Numbered from the stretch's first letter, positions 1 to 8,036 are shown. The stretch is DNA of 32,671 nt from Oscillospiraceae bacterium (GCA_017439985.1 JAFSIC010000012.1:1-32671); one strand, 5' to 3'. Numbers and translations: made by a program. Notes: generated by a model not told the origin, from the letters alone.

Positions 1-507
1 CTCCATTCTGATGATCGCATGATATGGACAAACATCAACGCAGCGACCGCATTTTACGCACTTCGCCGGGTCGATCACAGACTTGCCGTTCTTTACAGTA
101 ATCGCATCTTTCGGGCAGATTTCCTTACACGGCTTCGCCAAACAGCCCTGACAGCCGGAGCTGACGATTACCTCACGTTCCGGGCAGGCATGGCAGGCGA
201 ATTTAATGATGTTGACCAGCGGCGGTTCATAATATTTTTCCGCTACTACTGCATCATACAGGTTGGCAGTGGTTGGCATATACTGATCCACCGGACGCAA
301 TGGGAGACCCATTGCCAGTCGCAGGCGCTCGCTGACGATCGCGCGCTCCAAGAAAATCGAATCGCGATATGTGCTCTGATCGCCGGGAATAATTTTATAT
401 GGAAGAGCTGCCAGCTGGTGCATATCGCCGCCTTCAAAAGCAAGACGAGCCAGCTCCGCGAAGACTTTTCGACGAATATCGATAACAGAGGAATACAATT
501 CAAACAT
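1..507 (-). CDS. [FeFe] hydrogenase-type protein, N-terminal part (cut by window edge)
   Basis: The 169 visible residues begin MFELYSSVID and run off the left edge with no stop codon. The helical N-terminus contains an IFLERAIVSERLRLAMG stretch, as in the monomeric [FeFe] hydrogenases of Clostridia (the group B style). It is followed by C105-x2-C108 and a two-cluster ferredoxin-like domain: C119-x2-C122-x4-C127-x3-C131 and C150-x2-C153-x2-C156-x3-C160-P. The H-cluster domain would lie outside the window, so catalytic competence cannot be judged. The first cluster has the loose x4 spacing rather than CxxCxxC. The start ATG at 507-505 has a good AAAGGAG site about 7 bases upstream. If the identification is right, it is a cytoplasmic enzyme handling H2 and reduced ferredoxin in fermentation. 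Alternatives are another ferredoxin-domain oxidoreductase or a sensory hydrogenase. It diverges from coaX. Confidence 0.72.
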   Translation of the reverse strand, partial: MFELYSSVIDIRRKVFAELARLAFEGGDMHQLAALPYKIIPGDQSTYRDSIFLERAIVSERLRLAMGLPLRPVDQYMPTTANLYDAVVAEKYYEPPLVNIIKFACHACPEREVIVSSGCQGCLAKPCKEICPKDAITVKNGKSVIDPAKCVKCGRCVDVCPYHAIIRME

Positions 508-536
508 TTGCTTCTCCTTTGTGGGTTCAGGGTGTT

Positions 537-553
537 GTGTCTGAAACAGACAC
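537..553. repeat. Perfect inverted repeat in hydrogenase leader
   Basis: GTGTCTG-AAA-CAGACAC is a perfect 7-3-7 inverted repeat. It lies about 10 to 26 bases downstream of the predicted transcription start of the hydrogenase gene and before its ribosome site. It could be a repressor operator or a short RNA hairpin. There is no T-run after it, so it is not an ordinary terminator. Confidence 0.6.
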
Positions 554-569
554 GCGTACTCATAAATTT

Positions 570-598
570 ATACTACCCCAGTACACAAGCTTTGTCAA
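570..598 (-). promoter_or_regulatory. Sigma-A type promoter of hydrogenase gene
   Basis: Reading leftward there is a perfect -35 TTGACA (593-598), a 17-base spacer and TAGTAT (570-575) as -10. The start ATG is about 60 bases downstream. The -10 matches consensus at four of six positions, but the -35 and spacing are ideal. Confidence 0.6.
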
Positions 599-707
599 CT
601 GAATTTGAAACATTTCCTTCAAAAATTCATCGTTTTCTGAAAAATAATTTGTATATTATCTATAATTTAACAAAGAATTGCAATTTATTATTCATTTTAC
701 TGATTGA

Positions 708-736
708 TTGCTTTTTCCATTCCTGTGAAGTATAAT
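708..736 (+). promoter_or_regulatory. Sigma-A type promoter of coaX
   Basis: TTGCTT (708-713), a 17-base spacer and a perfect TATAAT (731-736). Transcription would start near 743, leaving about 45 bases of leader before the coaX ATG at 788, with an AAGGGGG ribosome site at about 773-780. The 600-700 stretch just upstream is very AT-rich. Confidence 0.65.
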
Positions 737-787
737 GAGGTCAGAAACGAGTAAGCTATCTTTCGATTTACATAAGGGGGAATTTTT

Positions 788-1558
788 ATGGCATTGGCTA
801 TTGATATTGGTAATACAAACATTGTCCTCGGTTGTTTTCACGGGGAGACCATTCATTTCATCGCTCGCATCGCAACAGAGCGCAATCGCACCGCTGAACA
901 GTATGCGGCGGAAATAAAAAGCATCATTCAGCTGTATGACCGTGACCCGAAAAAAATCGACGGTTCCATCATTTCGTCCGTTGTTCCTCCGCTGACCGGT
1001 GTTATGAAGCGTGCAGTGGAATATATCACCGGCAAAACCCCATTGATCGTTACACCAACTATGGAAAGCGGCATGGGTATTCAAATCGATGACCCCAATC
1101 AGTTGGGCGCCGACCTATTGGTTGCTGCAGTTGCAAGCGTGAACCGCTACCCGCTGCCTCAAATCATCATCGACATGGGCACTGCTACCACTTTCTCCGT
1201 CATCAACAAGGACGGCGCGTTCTGCGGCGGTTCCATTATGGCGGGTGTTGGACTGTCTCTGAACGCACTGACCAGCGGCACTGCACAGCTTCCTGCCATT
1301 GACCTGTCCCAGCCACCGAAAGTATGCGGAACCAACACCGTTGACTGCATGAGCAGCGGTGTGATTTATGGTGCAGCCTCCATGGTAGACGGCATGATCG
1401 ACCGCTTGGAAGAAGAATTGGGCGAAAGCTGCAGCATCATCGCCACCGGCGGTATCTCCAAGCTGATCATTCCACACTGTAAGCATCAGAACATTATTCT
1501 CAACGATGATCTTCTCCTGCAGGGCTTGGCGGATTTATATTACAAAAACAAAAAATAG
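788..1558 (+). CDS. coaX: Type III pantothenate kinase
   Basis: A 256-residue protein of normal CoaX length. CoaX enzymes phosphorylate pantothenate with ATP, the first step of coenzyme A synthesis, and belong to the ASKHA fold family. The phosphate-1 motif is the N-terminal DIGNTNIVLGCF. DMGTATTFSV, near residue 130, and GGSIMAGVGLS, about 15 residues later, are the other conserved blocks, and a TGG appears near the C-terminus. The chosen start follows an AAGGGGG site by about 7 bases, and MALAIDIGNTN matches how the family begins. It is transcribed alone from its own promoter and closed by a bidirectional terminator. The last CoA enzyme, coaE, lies about 2.2 kb away on the other strand. Confidence 0.95.
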   Translation: MALAIDIGNTNIVLGCFHGETIHFIARIATERNRTAEQYAAEIKSIIQLYDRDPKKIDGSIISSVVPPLTGVMKRAVEYITGKTPLIVTPTMESGMGIQIDDPNQLGADLLVAAVASVNRYPLPQIIIDMGTATTFSVINKDGAFCGGSIMAGVGLSLNALTSGTAQLPAIDLSQPPKVCGTNTVDCMSSGVIYGAASMVDGMIDRLEEELGESCSIIATGGISKLIIPHCKHQNIILNDDLLLQGLADLYYKNKK

Positions 1559-1570
1559 CAAAGAAAAAAG

Positions 1571-1588
1571 CCTCCGATTACTCGGAGG
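1571..1588. terminator. Bidirectional intrinsic terminator (coaX / M18 peptidase)
   Basis: CCTCCGA and TCGGAGG pair around a four-base loop, flanked by an A-run on the left and CTTTTT on the right. It sits between the convergent ends of coaX (1558) and the aminopeptidase gene (1606) and can serve both strands. Confidence 0.88.
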
Positions 1589-1605
1589 CTTTTTGTATGT
1601 ACGAA

Positions 1606-3015
1606 TTACAGATCAGCTTTCAGGAATTCGTAGAATGCACGGTAAGTCATGTAAACGTCGGTCTTAGCAACAACTTCGATTGGAGCGTGCATAGACAGAA
1701 CAGGAACACCGATATCGATGGTGTCTACATCCAGTGCAGCAACGAATTTAGCAACGGTGCCGCCGCCGCCCTGGTCAACTTTACCCAGTTCGCCGGTCTG
1801 CCAGATTACGCCTGCATCGTCCAGGAATTTACGAACGTCGCTGGTGAATTTAGCATAGCAGTCGTTGGTGCCGCCTTTACCGCCGGAACCGGTGTATTTC
1901 ATGATGGATACACCATGGTTCAGGAAGGAAGCGTTGTTTCTTTCCAGAACTTCTGGGAAGGTTGGGTCCAGTGCTGCGGAAACGTCAGCAGACAGACATT
2001 TGGAGTTGGACAGTACGGTACGTACTGGAACGCCGTATGGAGCTGCCAGGTCAGCAATGAAGTATTCCATGAAGGAAGAGTGCAGACCGGTGTTGGAATC
2101 GGAACCAACTTCTTCTTTGTCTGCGAATACAACAATGGAAGTCCAGTCAGGAGTTTCATTGGTGTAGTCCAGCTCAGCCATCATAGAGGTGTAAGCGCAA
2201 ACGCGGTCGTCGTGGCCGTAAGCGCCGATCAGGCTGCGGTCCAGACCGATATCTCTTGCTTTTGCAGCTGGAACCAGAGTCAGTTCAGCAGAGAAGAAGT
2301 CTGGTTCGATGATGCCGTATTTTTCGAAGAGAATGTTGAGGACATTCAGTTTCACTTTTTCGGAAACTTTGTCATCACGGAATTTCAGAGTACCAACCCA
2401 TACGTTCATCTCTTCGCCTTTGATACCGTCTTTCAGGGTTCTTGCATTCTGGTCTTTTGCCAGATGTGGCAGCAGGTCGGAGATGTAGAAGATTGGATCG
2501 TTTTCATCTTCACCGATATTTACATGTACAACGGAACCGTCTTTTTTGTAGATATCGCCGTGGAGAGCCAGTTCACGAGCAACCCACTGATATTTACGAA
2601 CGCCGCCGTAGTAATGAGTTTTCAGCTGAGCGATGTTGTCTTTTTCAAATACTGGGTTTGGTTTCAGGTCCAGTCTTGGAGAGTCGATGTGAGAAGCCAT
2701 GATCTTAACGCCTTTTTCGATTGGGCGGGTACCCATGGTACCGAAGATCAGAGCTCTGCCGCGGTTGTTGTAGTAGAATCTTTCACCTGGCATATATTTT
2801 TTGCCAGCTTCGAATGCTTTGTAGCCTTTTGCTTCCAGCATTTCTACTGCAACTGCAACAGCTTCGTTTTCGATTTTAGCTGCGTCCATAAATTTTTTGT
2901 ATGGTTCGCAGAAATCGAAGACTTTCTGCATTTCTTCATCAGAAAGCAGATCGGTAGCGTCTTTACGATTGAGGAAGAGCTGCTCTTTCAGCAGTTCGCC
3001 TTTGGTCTTTTCCAT
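1606..3015 (-). CDS. M18 family zinc aminopeptidase
   Basis: A cytosolic metallo-aminopeptidase of the M18 family, whose members remove N-terminal (often acidic or hydrophobic) residues with two metal ions. At 469 residues it is of normal length. Visible metal and active-site blocks are SHIDSPRLDLKP, GHDDRVCAY, FADKEEVGSDS and, near the C-terminus, VPVLSMHAPIEVV, which carries a metal-binding His. I chose the ATG at 3015 because TAGGAGG stands 9 bases before it and MEKTKGELLKEQ fits the family; the frame stays open for 17 more codons upstream without a good ribosome site. It is the last gene before the shared terminator and lies 178 bases downstream of slt, with a possible promoter of its own in that gap. 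Confidence 0.93.
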   Translation of the reverse strand: MEKTKGELLKEQLFLNRKDATDLLSDEEMQKVFDFCEPYKKFMDAAKIENEAVAVAVEMLEAKGYKAFEAGKKYMPGERFYYNNRGRALIFGTMGTRPIEKGVKIMASHIDSPRLDLKPNPVFEKDNIAQLKTHYYGGVRKYQWVARELALHGDIYKKDGSVVHVNIGEDENDPIFYISDLLPHLAKDQNARTLKDGIKGEEMNVWVGTLKFRDDKVSEKVKLNVLNILFEKYGIIEPDFFSAELTLVPAAKARDIGLDRSLIGAYGHDDRVCAYTSMMAELDYTNETPDWTSIVVFADKEEVGSDSNTGLHSSFMEYFIADLAAPYGVPVRTVLSNSKCLSADVSAALDPTFPEVLERNNASFLNHGVSIMKYTGSGGKGGTNDCYAKFTSDVRKFLDDAGVIWQTGELGKVDQGGGGTVAKFVAALDVDTIDIGVPVLSMHAPIEVVAKTDVYMTYRAFYEFLKADL

Positions 3016-3129
3016 GGTCGTATACCTCCTAAATGTTACTTGTACAGATTTCACGTTTGCCCCCATGAATTCTGTGCAATGTTTACAAAGTTTAATGGAT
3101 TTACTCGGACATTTTTTCTGTCCAAGCTT

Positions 3130-3158
3130 ATTTTACCCTATTTTACCGATTTCGGCAA
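3130..3158 (-). promoter_or_regulatory. Possible promoter of M18 aminopeptidase
   Basis: Leftward TTGCCG (3153-3158), a 17-base spacer and TAAAAT (3130-3135). A short hairpin, GGACA with TGTCC around an A-rich loop, follows just downstream at about 3103-3124. The leader would be about 110 bases. Tentative, because the gene could also be read from the upstream operon. Confidence 0.35.
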
Positions 3159-3193
3159 CAGGTATTTTATACTTTACGGAAAAATTTACAGAA

Positions 3194-3796
3194 TTAGTAG
3201 AGTTCTTCGTAAATGGCTTTCGTCTCCATAACCTTATCGACGTACCAGTTCGTATCGGAAAACGGGATCACATCCAGAGTTTCCCCATCCGAAGAATACT
3301 GCGGATCCTTCAGCCAGCCCTTCACGGCATTCATGCCTGCATGATAGGACGCCATGATAATACGTTCATCGTCGCCCATCTCTTCCTTCAGCAGAGACAG
3401 CATGCAGACCCCGTATTTGATTCCCATCTCTGCCTCGTACATTTGATCGTAGGTCGTGCCGCTTTCGTCCTTAGTACGATACTGCACCCACTCAAAAGCG
3501 GGCTTCATCATTTGCATGACGCCGCGGGCACCAACCTTCGATTCTGCCTCCGGCTGAAAATTGCTCTCGATCTTGCAGACCGCATAGATGAGGTTTTCAT
3601 CCATACCGTATTCCTTGCTGTACTTTTCAATATAACTCTGAAAAGTTCGTGGATACATTTTTTCCATGGCCAAATCAGCAGCAGGAGCAAGTAACTTCAC
3701 TCCGCCGTAAATCAGCCCGCCAATCAGCAGTCCGCAGACCGCCAAAAAGGTCAGAAAACGAGGCCAGATAATGCGCTGTCTGCGCTTGCGCGCCAT
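3194..3796 (-). CDS. Membrane-anchored lytic transglycosylase (SLT domain)
   Basis: A 200-residue protein with a basic N-terminus (MARKRRQR) and one membrane segment at about residues 12-35 (FLTFLAVCGLLIGGLIYGG), followed by a lysozyme-like SLT domain on the outside. The catalytic glutamate is in VCKIESNFQPEA, followed by GARGVMQMMKPAF and SYHAGMNAVKGWL, the standard order of SLT motifs. Family members cleave the MurNAc-GlcNAc bond of peptidoglycan to give 1,6-anhydro ends. The start ATG overlaps the coaE stop as TAATG, so the two are translationally linked. In Clostridia such short SLT proteins often sit beside coaE. No LysM or other wall-binding domain is present. Confidence 0.9.
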   Translation of the reverse strand: MARKRRQRIIWPRFLTFLAVCGLLIGGLIYGGVKLLAPAADLAMEKMYPRTFQSYIEKYSKEYGMDENLIYAVCKIESNFQPEAESKVGARGVMQMMKPAFEWVQYRTKDESGTTYDQMYEAEMGIKYGVCMLSLLKEEMGDDERIIMASYHAGMNAVKGWLKDPQYSSDGETLDVIPFSDTNWYVDKVMETKAIYEELY

Positions 3797-4473
3797 TAGA
3801 GAGCTTCCTCCACAGTTTCATCATCTTCCATCAGCTGTTCCAGCTCAGACAGCATATGATCAGCCTGCTGTTTCAGATCATCCACATCGCTGTTGTTCTG
3901 CAGTACCATCCAGGAGCGCTCGGTATAGAAGGAATCGCTGTGCTGAGCGGTAATGCGGTGCATAGCCTCCTCCTCGCTGAGACCATCACGCTCGATGATG
4001 CGATGGCAGCGAACATCCTGAGCTGCGATGACAGAAATCACCTTGTCGCAGAATTTATCGCAGCCGCTCTCAAACAGAGTAGGAGCATCCAGAATAATGA
4101 TACCCTCCGATGCTTCCTTGGCTTCCGCAATTTTTTCTTTGATGTTATTGATGATGTACGGGAACATGATATCGTTGAGCTTTTTCAGCTTTGCTTTATC
4201 GGTGAACACACTTTCGCCCAGTTTTCTGCGGTTGAGGTTGCCGTCCATGGTCAGGTATTCCACGCCGAATTCCAGAACAATGTCTGCAATGCAGGCAGAA
4301 CCTTTTTCCACCACGTTTCTTGCCACTTGATCGGCATCGATGACGGTGCAGCCTTTCTGCTGCAGGTACCGGCACAAAGTGGATTTGCCTGCGCCGGTCT
4401 GACCGGTGAGGCCCAAAACAATATTTTTCTTGCCATTTCCTCGATTGATTTCAAAATTAGAATTCTTCTTCAC
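3796..4473 (-). CDS. coaE: Dephospho-CoA kinase
   Basis: CoaE phosphorylates the 3'-hydroxyl of dephospho-CoA, the final step of CoA synthesis. The P-loop GLTGQTGAGKST is followed by the conserved VIDADQVAR, then the LDAPTLFESGCDKFCD block that matches the family LDIPLLFE motif. The C-terminus is acidic. The likely start is GTG at 4473, giving 225 residues with about 17 residues before the P-loop strand. It overlaps the end of tsaC by 17 bases. The ribosome site before this GTG is weak, so the exact start is uncertain. It is in one operon with prfA and tsaC upstream and slt downstream. Confidence 0.93.
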   Translation of the reverse strand: MKKNSNFEINRGNGKKNIVLGLTGQTGAGKSTLCRYLQQKGCTVIDADQVARNVVEKGSACIADIVLEFGVEYLTMDGNLNRRKLGESVFTDKAKLKKLNDIMFPYIINNIKEKIAEAKEASEGIIILDAPTLFESGCDKFCDKVISVIAAQDVRCHRIIERDGLSEEEAMHRITAQHSDSFYTERSWMVLQNNSDVDDLKQQADHMLSELEQLMEDDETVEEAL

Positions 4474-5503
4474 TTAAATCCAGCTCATCAAAGCCGGCTG
4501 CACGGATCAGACGGTTATATACCGCCAGACCAACACCTTCTCTGGATGGACCATGGGCATAGACCTTCTTTGCTCCCAGTTTATCCAACTCGCGCAATGC
4601 AGAGAACAGATGCTGTGCCTGAGAGTCCTCATTGTTCAGAGAACCCCAGACAATGTACGGAACCGTCAGACCCACAGTATCTTCTTCAAAACAGAGAGCA
4701 TACACGCCATCCTGAGCCTGCTTTGCCATAAAGCGAGTATATGCTTCGGTGGAGCCATTGAGAATGGTCACTTTGGCATTCGGAGAATAGTGCTTATAGC
4801 GCATACCCGGAGAAGTCGCTTTCGCGCCCTGCTCCAGTTCGCCGGTCACCGCTTGATGGATCTCCAGCTCCGGCAGGATTTCACGAAGCTGTTCCGCAGT
4901 CACCGCACCGGGACGCAGTAAAATCGGCTTCTCCTCCGCCAGAGAAATAACAGTGGATTCCACACCGACCATACAGTCTCCGCCGTCCACGATGGCGTCC
5001 ACCTTGCCCCAAAGGTCATCCACACAGTGCTGCGCGGAGGTTGGGCTCGGCTTGCCGGACAGATTGGCAGACGGTGCCGCGATCGGCAGATCAGCCGCCG
5101 CGATAATGGCTCTCGCTACCGGATGAGATGGAATACGGATCGCTACCGTATCCAAGCCACCGGAGGTTTCCATAGGGATACAGTCCTTCTTTTTCAGAAT
5201 GACTGTCAGCGGTCCCGGAGAGAAACGGCGGCAGAGTTCATAGTACTCTGCCGGGATTTCTTGTGCATATTTTTCCGCTTGAGCAGGGGATTCGATGTGG
5301 ATGATCAGTGGATTATCCTGCGGGCGTCCTTTGGCAAGAAAGATATTCTTTACCGCCTGCGGATCGAGGCCGTTTCCCGCCAGACCGTAAACAGTCTCGG
5401 TCGGGATCGCCACCAAGCCACCCTGTTTCAGAATTTCCGCAGCTTCCTGCACTTCCTTGAACTGAACTTCCGGATCAGTGATTGTCAGAAGTTTCGTTTT
5501 CAC
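4457..5503 (-). CDS. tsaC: L-threonylcarbamoyladenylate synthase (Sua5 type)
   Basis: Makes threonylcarbamoyl-AMP from threonine, bicarbonate and ATP for the t6A modification of ANN-decoding tRNAs. The 348 residues are of Sua5 length. An N-terminal YrdC domain carries IPTETVYGLAGNGLDPQAV, KGRPQDNPLI, SPGPLTVILKK and the conserved PSANLSGKPSPT. It is joined to a C-terminal Sua5 domain (KATSPGMRYKHYSPNA, then a Rossmann-like region). The start is GTG at 5503 behind a CGGGTGAT site, 18 bases after the prfA stop. In many Firmicutes prmC lies between prfA and this gene, but here the two are adjacent. The Sua5 name (ywlC in Bacillus) fits as well as tsaC. Confidence 0.94.
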   Translation of the reverse strand: MKTKLLTITDPEVQFKEVQEAAEILKQGGLVAIPTETVYGLAGNGLDPQAVKNIFLAKGRPQDNPLIIHIESPAQAEKYAQEIPAEYYELCRRFSPGPLTVILKKKDCIPMETSGGLDTVAIRIPSHPVARAIIAAADLPIAAPSANLSGKPSPTSAQHCVDDLWGKVDAIVDGGDCMVGVESTVISLAEEKPILLRPGAVTAEQLREILPELEIHQAVTGELEQGAKATSPGMRYKHYSPNAKVTILNGSTEAYTRFMAKQAQDGVYALCFEEDTVGLTVPYIVWGSLNNEDSQAQHLFSALRELDKLGAKKVYAHGPSREGVGLAVYNRLIRAAGFDELDLSEEEF

Positions 5504-5521
5504 GGTATCACCCGTTTCTTC

Positions 5522-6601
5522 TTAGTCCTGCTGGCTGCTTGCCTGCAGTTTTTCTGCCTGATCGAAGGTGATCAGTGCATCGAAGAGCTCGGTCAGGTCG
5601 CCGTTGAGGATGCTTTCCAGTTTGTAGAGGGTCAGACCGATACGATGGTCGGTCATACGGCCCTGTGGGTAGTTGTAGGTACGGATACGCTCAGAACGGT
5701 CACCGGTACCAACCTGCAGTTTACGGTCTGCAGCAACGGCAGCATTCTGCTCAGCCAGCATATTCTCGTAAATTCTGGAACGCAGAATTTTCATTGCCTT
5801 GTCTTTGTTCTTGTGCTGAGAACGTTCGTCCTGACACTCAACAACGGTGCCGGTTGGCAGGTGAGTGATTCGGATCGCAGATTCGGTTTTGTTAACGTGC
5901 TGACCGCCTGCACCGGAGGAACGGAACACGTCGATCTTCAGATCGGTTGGGTTGATTTCGAATTCGATTTCGTCAACTTCAGGCAGAACCGCAACGGTTA
6001 CGGTAGAGGTATGGATACGGCCCTGAGTTTCGGTTTCAGGAACACGCTGTACACGATGTACACCAGATTCAAATTTCATCTTGGAATATGCGCTGTCACC
6101 GTTGATGTTGAAGCTGATTTCCTTATAGCCGCCCAGCTCGGTTGGGTTAGAGCTGAGAACTTCGGTTTTCCAACCCTGAGAGTCAGCGTACATGGAGTAC
6201 ATACGGTAGAGGGAATTTGCAAACAGAGCAGATTCTTCGCCGCCCGCACCGCCACGGATCTCAACGATAACGTTTTTATCATCGTTAGGGTCTTTTGGCA
6301 GCAGCAGAATTTTCAGCTCTGCGGAGTATTCTTCCACCAGTTTTTTGTTTTCGGTCAGCTGTTCGGTGATCAGCTCTTTGAAGTCTTTGTCCAAACCGCC
6401 TTCTTCCAGCAGCATTTCAGCTTCTTCCAGGTCATTTTTAGCCTGTTTGTACTGGCGATACTTCTCAACGATCGGGGTCAGGTTTTTGTATTCTTTCATC
6501 AGGTCAGCATATTTTTTTGGATCGCTGACAACGGTAGGATCCATCAAACGCTGATTGATCTCTTCAAAACGGCTTTCGGTTGCGCCAAGTTTATCAAACA
6601 T
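5522..6601 (-). CDS. prfA: Peptide chain release factor 1
   Basis: RF1 reads UAA and UAG stop codons and triggers peptide release. At 359 residues it is of normal length. The GGQ loop is visible in [17 protein letters not shown]. The stop-codon reading region shows [17 protein letters not shown], with the P-x-T tripeptide typical of RF1 (PET, as in other Firmicutes) rather than the SPF of RF2. [16 protein letters not shown] and [11 protein letters not shown] follow as expected. The start ATG has an AAAAGGAG site about 9 bases upstream. It follows the DUF951 gene and precedes tsaC. The GGQ methyltransferase gene prmC, a usual neighbour, is not in the window. Confidence 0.97.
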   Translation of the reverse strand: MFDKLGATESRFEEINQRLMDPTVVSDPKKYADLMKEYKNLTPIVEKYRQYKQAKNDLEEAEMLLEEGGLDKDFKELITEQLTENKKLVEEYSAELKILLLPKDPNDDKNVIVEIRGGAGGEESALFANSLYRMYSMYADSQGWKTEVLSSNPTELGGYKEISFNINGDSAYSKMKFESGVHRVQRVPETETQGRIHTSTVTVAVLPEVDEIEFEINPTDLKIDVFRSSGAGGQHVNKTESAIRITHLPTGTVVECQDERSQHKNKDKAMKILRSRIYENMLAEQNAAVAADRKLQVGTGDRSERIRTYNYPQGRMTDHRIGLTLYKLESILNGDLTELFDALITFDQAEKLQASSQQD

Positions 6602-6636
6602 CAGTCATTCTCCTTTTTTATATGAATTGTATTTCT

Positions 6637-6828
6637 TTACTTCGCTTCTTCCGCCGGGATGATTTGGCGGATATTCTTCTCAGCCTTGGAACGGGCTACC
6701 ATCACTTCATGACCGCAATTTTCACAGCGGATCTTGAAGTCCATGCCCGTACGCAGGACAAGAAAACGGTTGCAGCCGCAGGGATGATTTTTCTTCATCA
6801 CCAGCACGTCTCCTACATTGACATTCAT
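6637..6828 (-). CDS. DUF951 family zinc-ribbon-like small protein
   Basis: A 63-residue protein matching the DUF951 family in length and pattern: MNVNVGDVLVMKKNHPCGCN, then a cysteine pair in IRCENCGHEVMVAR. Four cysteines (CGC and CENC) suggest a small metal-binding ribbon. The function is unknown. In Firmicutes the family is often beside translation or chromosome-partition genes; here it leads the prfA operon, 35 bases ahead of prfA. The start has AAGGAGG about 8 bases upstream. Its leader contains a perfect nine-base inverted repeat (6855-6887) just after the predicted transcription start. Confidence 0.85.
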   Translation of the reverse strand: MNVNVGDVLVMKKNHPCGCNRFLVLRTGMDFKIRCENCGHEVMVARSKAEKNIRQIIPAEEAK

Positions 6829-6854
6829 GGTTTCAGCCTCCTTCCTGCTGAGTC

Positions 6855-6887
6855 AATAATGGGAACAGCAGACACTGACCCATTATT
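6855..6887 (-). repeat. Leader hairpin before DUF951-prfA operon
   Basis: Read leftward, AATAATGGG (6879-6887) pairs perfectly with CCCATTATT (6855-6863) around a 15-base loop. The loop holds CTGCTG, complementary to CAGCAG (6845-6850) immediately before the ribosome site, so a loop-to-SD-flank contact is possible. Its function is inferred only. Confidence 0.55.
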
Positions 6888-6901
6888 CTTCATACTAAGT
6901 T

Positions 6902-6931
6902 ATTATACCAAATATCCCTATGGTTCTGCAA
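6902..6931 (-). promoter_or_regulatory. Promoter of DUF951-prfA-tsaC-coaE-slt operon
   Basis: Leftward TTGCAG (6926-6931), an 18-base spacer and a perfect TATAAT (6902-6907) preceded by TGG, giving an extended -10. Transcription would begin near 6895, just before the leader hairpin. Confidence 0.6.
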
Positions 6932-7074
6932 CGATTCCGACAGAGATTTTTTCATAGAATTTACCTTTAACAGCTCTTTTTTCTGCAGGGTTATTCCATT
7001 TTGCTTCTATTGTTCGATTTTTTCCAATATATTGATACCGCGGATCATAAAAAACTCAATGAGGAGGAGTTAAA

Positions 7075-7998
7075 ATGACTGTCTTTAAGCCGGAAGGCTG
7101 GCGGATCCACAGCGATGAAAACCGTCACGCGTGCCGTTCTCTTCCCGCTCTGCAGGAGGCTGCGGAAAAGGGACTTATTTTGGAAGCACGAGCCAGTCTC
7201 TGCACCACTGACCATGACCTGATCGTTGATCTGGGTTTCTGCAAGGGAATTATCCCTCGCTTGGAGGGAGCCATCGGCATTGATGATGGCAGCACACGTG
7301 ACATCGCGCTGATATCGCGAGTTAATAAGTCGGTCTGCTTTCAGGTTCTTCGTATCGGTAGGGATGCATCGGGAGAACCGCAACCCATTCTCTCCCGAAA
7401 AAATGCCCAGCTGAAATGCCGTGAAGAATATCTTTCTCATATTATCCCCGGTGATGTTATTGACGCAAGAGTGACGCACTTGGAACCTTTCGGTGCTTTT
7501 GTCGATATTGGCTGCGGTATTCCCTCTCTGATTCCCATTGACAGCATCTCCGTCAGCCGCATTTTCCATCCGGCCGATCGCTTTCGCTGTGGGCAGGACA
7601 TCAAAGCCGTTGTGCGCTCCAAAGACGACAACGGCCGCATCACCCTGTCTCATCGGGAGTTGCTGGGTACCTGGGAAGAAAACGCCGCCCTCTTTTCTGT
7701 GGGTGAGACCGTTTCCGGTATCGTGCGCTCCGTGGAACCTTACGGAATTTTCGTGGAGCTGACTCCCAATCTTGCCGGCCTTGCCGAACCCAAGGAAGGT
7801 GTCCGTCCCGGTCAGCTGGCCAGCGTGTATATTAAAAGTTTGCTGCCGGATAAAATGAAAGTCAAACTGATCATCGTCGATGCCTTTGATGCTCTCCACG
7901 ACGTGGAACCCTTGCGCTATTTCCGGCTTGGCGGACACATGGAGCGCTGGGTCTACTCTCCCCCTGAGGCAAATCGTCTGATTTCCAGTGAATTTTAG
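7075..7998 (+). CDS. S1 RNA-binding protein with three S1-like domains
   Basis: A 307-residue protein. Residues ~34-115 form a diverged S1-like domain (ILEARASLCTTDHDLIVDLG). Residues ~122-205 form a canonical S1 domain (GDVIDARVTHLEPFGAFVDIGCG ... ITLSHRELLGTW). Residues ~208-275 form a third (GETVSGIVRSVEPYGIFVEL). Clostridial genomes often label such proteins ribosomal protein S1, but it is much shorter than the six-domain S1 of Proteobacteria, so a role in translation initiation or RNA binding is only inferred. The start follows GAGGAGGAG by about 5 bases. It is a single gene on the plus strand between two minus-strand units, closed by a terminator. I see no clear promoter in the upstream 100 bases. 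Confidence 0.85.
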   Translation: MTVFKPEGWRIHSDENRHACRSLPALQEAAEKGLILEARASLCTTDHDLIVDLGFCKGIIPRLEGAIGIDDGSTRDIALISRVNKSVCFQVLRIGRDASGEPQPILSRKNAQLKCREEYLSHIIPGDVIDARVTHLEPFGAFVDIGCGIPSLIPIDSISVSRIFHPADRFRCGQDIKAVVRSKDDNGRITLSHRELLGTWEENAALFSVGETVSGIVRSVEPYGIFVELTPNLAGLAEPKEGVRPGQLASVYIKSLLPDKMKVKLIIVDAFDALHDVEPLRYFRLGGHMERWVYSPPEANRLISSEF

Positions 7999-8004
7999 CA
8001 TGAA

Positions 8005-8033
8005 AAAAGGACAGCAGAAACTGCTGTCCTTTT
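8005..8033. terminator. Bidirectional terminator (S1 protein / spoVS)
   Basis: AAAAGGACAGCAG pairs perfectly with CTGCTGTCCTTTT around a three-base AAA loop. It lies between the convergent ends at 7998 and 8037. The A- and T-runs allow use from either side. Confidence 0.9.
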
Positions 8034-8036
8034 GAA

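Noticed and set aside
1597-3231. Long open frame of 544 codons on the plus strand
   Set aside because: It is antisense to the M18 aminopeptidase gene, which has all catalytic motifs and a good ribosome site. The predicted antisense protein has no recognisable domain and an odd Phe/Val-rich make-up.
5027-6625. Open frame of 532 codons opposite prfA and tsaC
   Set aside because: It is antisense to two well-identified genes, with no family match and a low-complexity Phe-rich sequence.
6960-7074. Promoter for the S1-domain gene
   Set aside because: Several TTG and TAT-like hexamers exist in this AT-rich stretch but none has proper spacing and a good -10, so no call was made.
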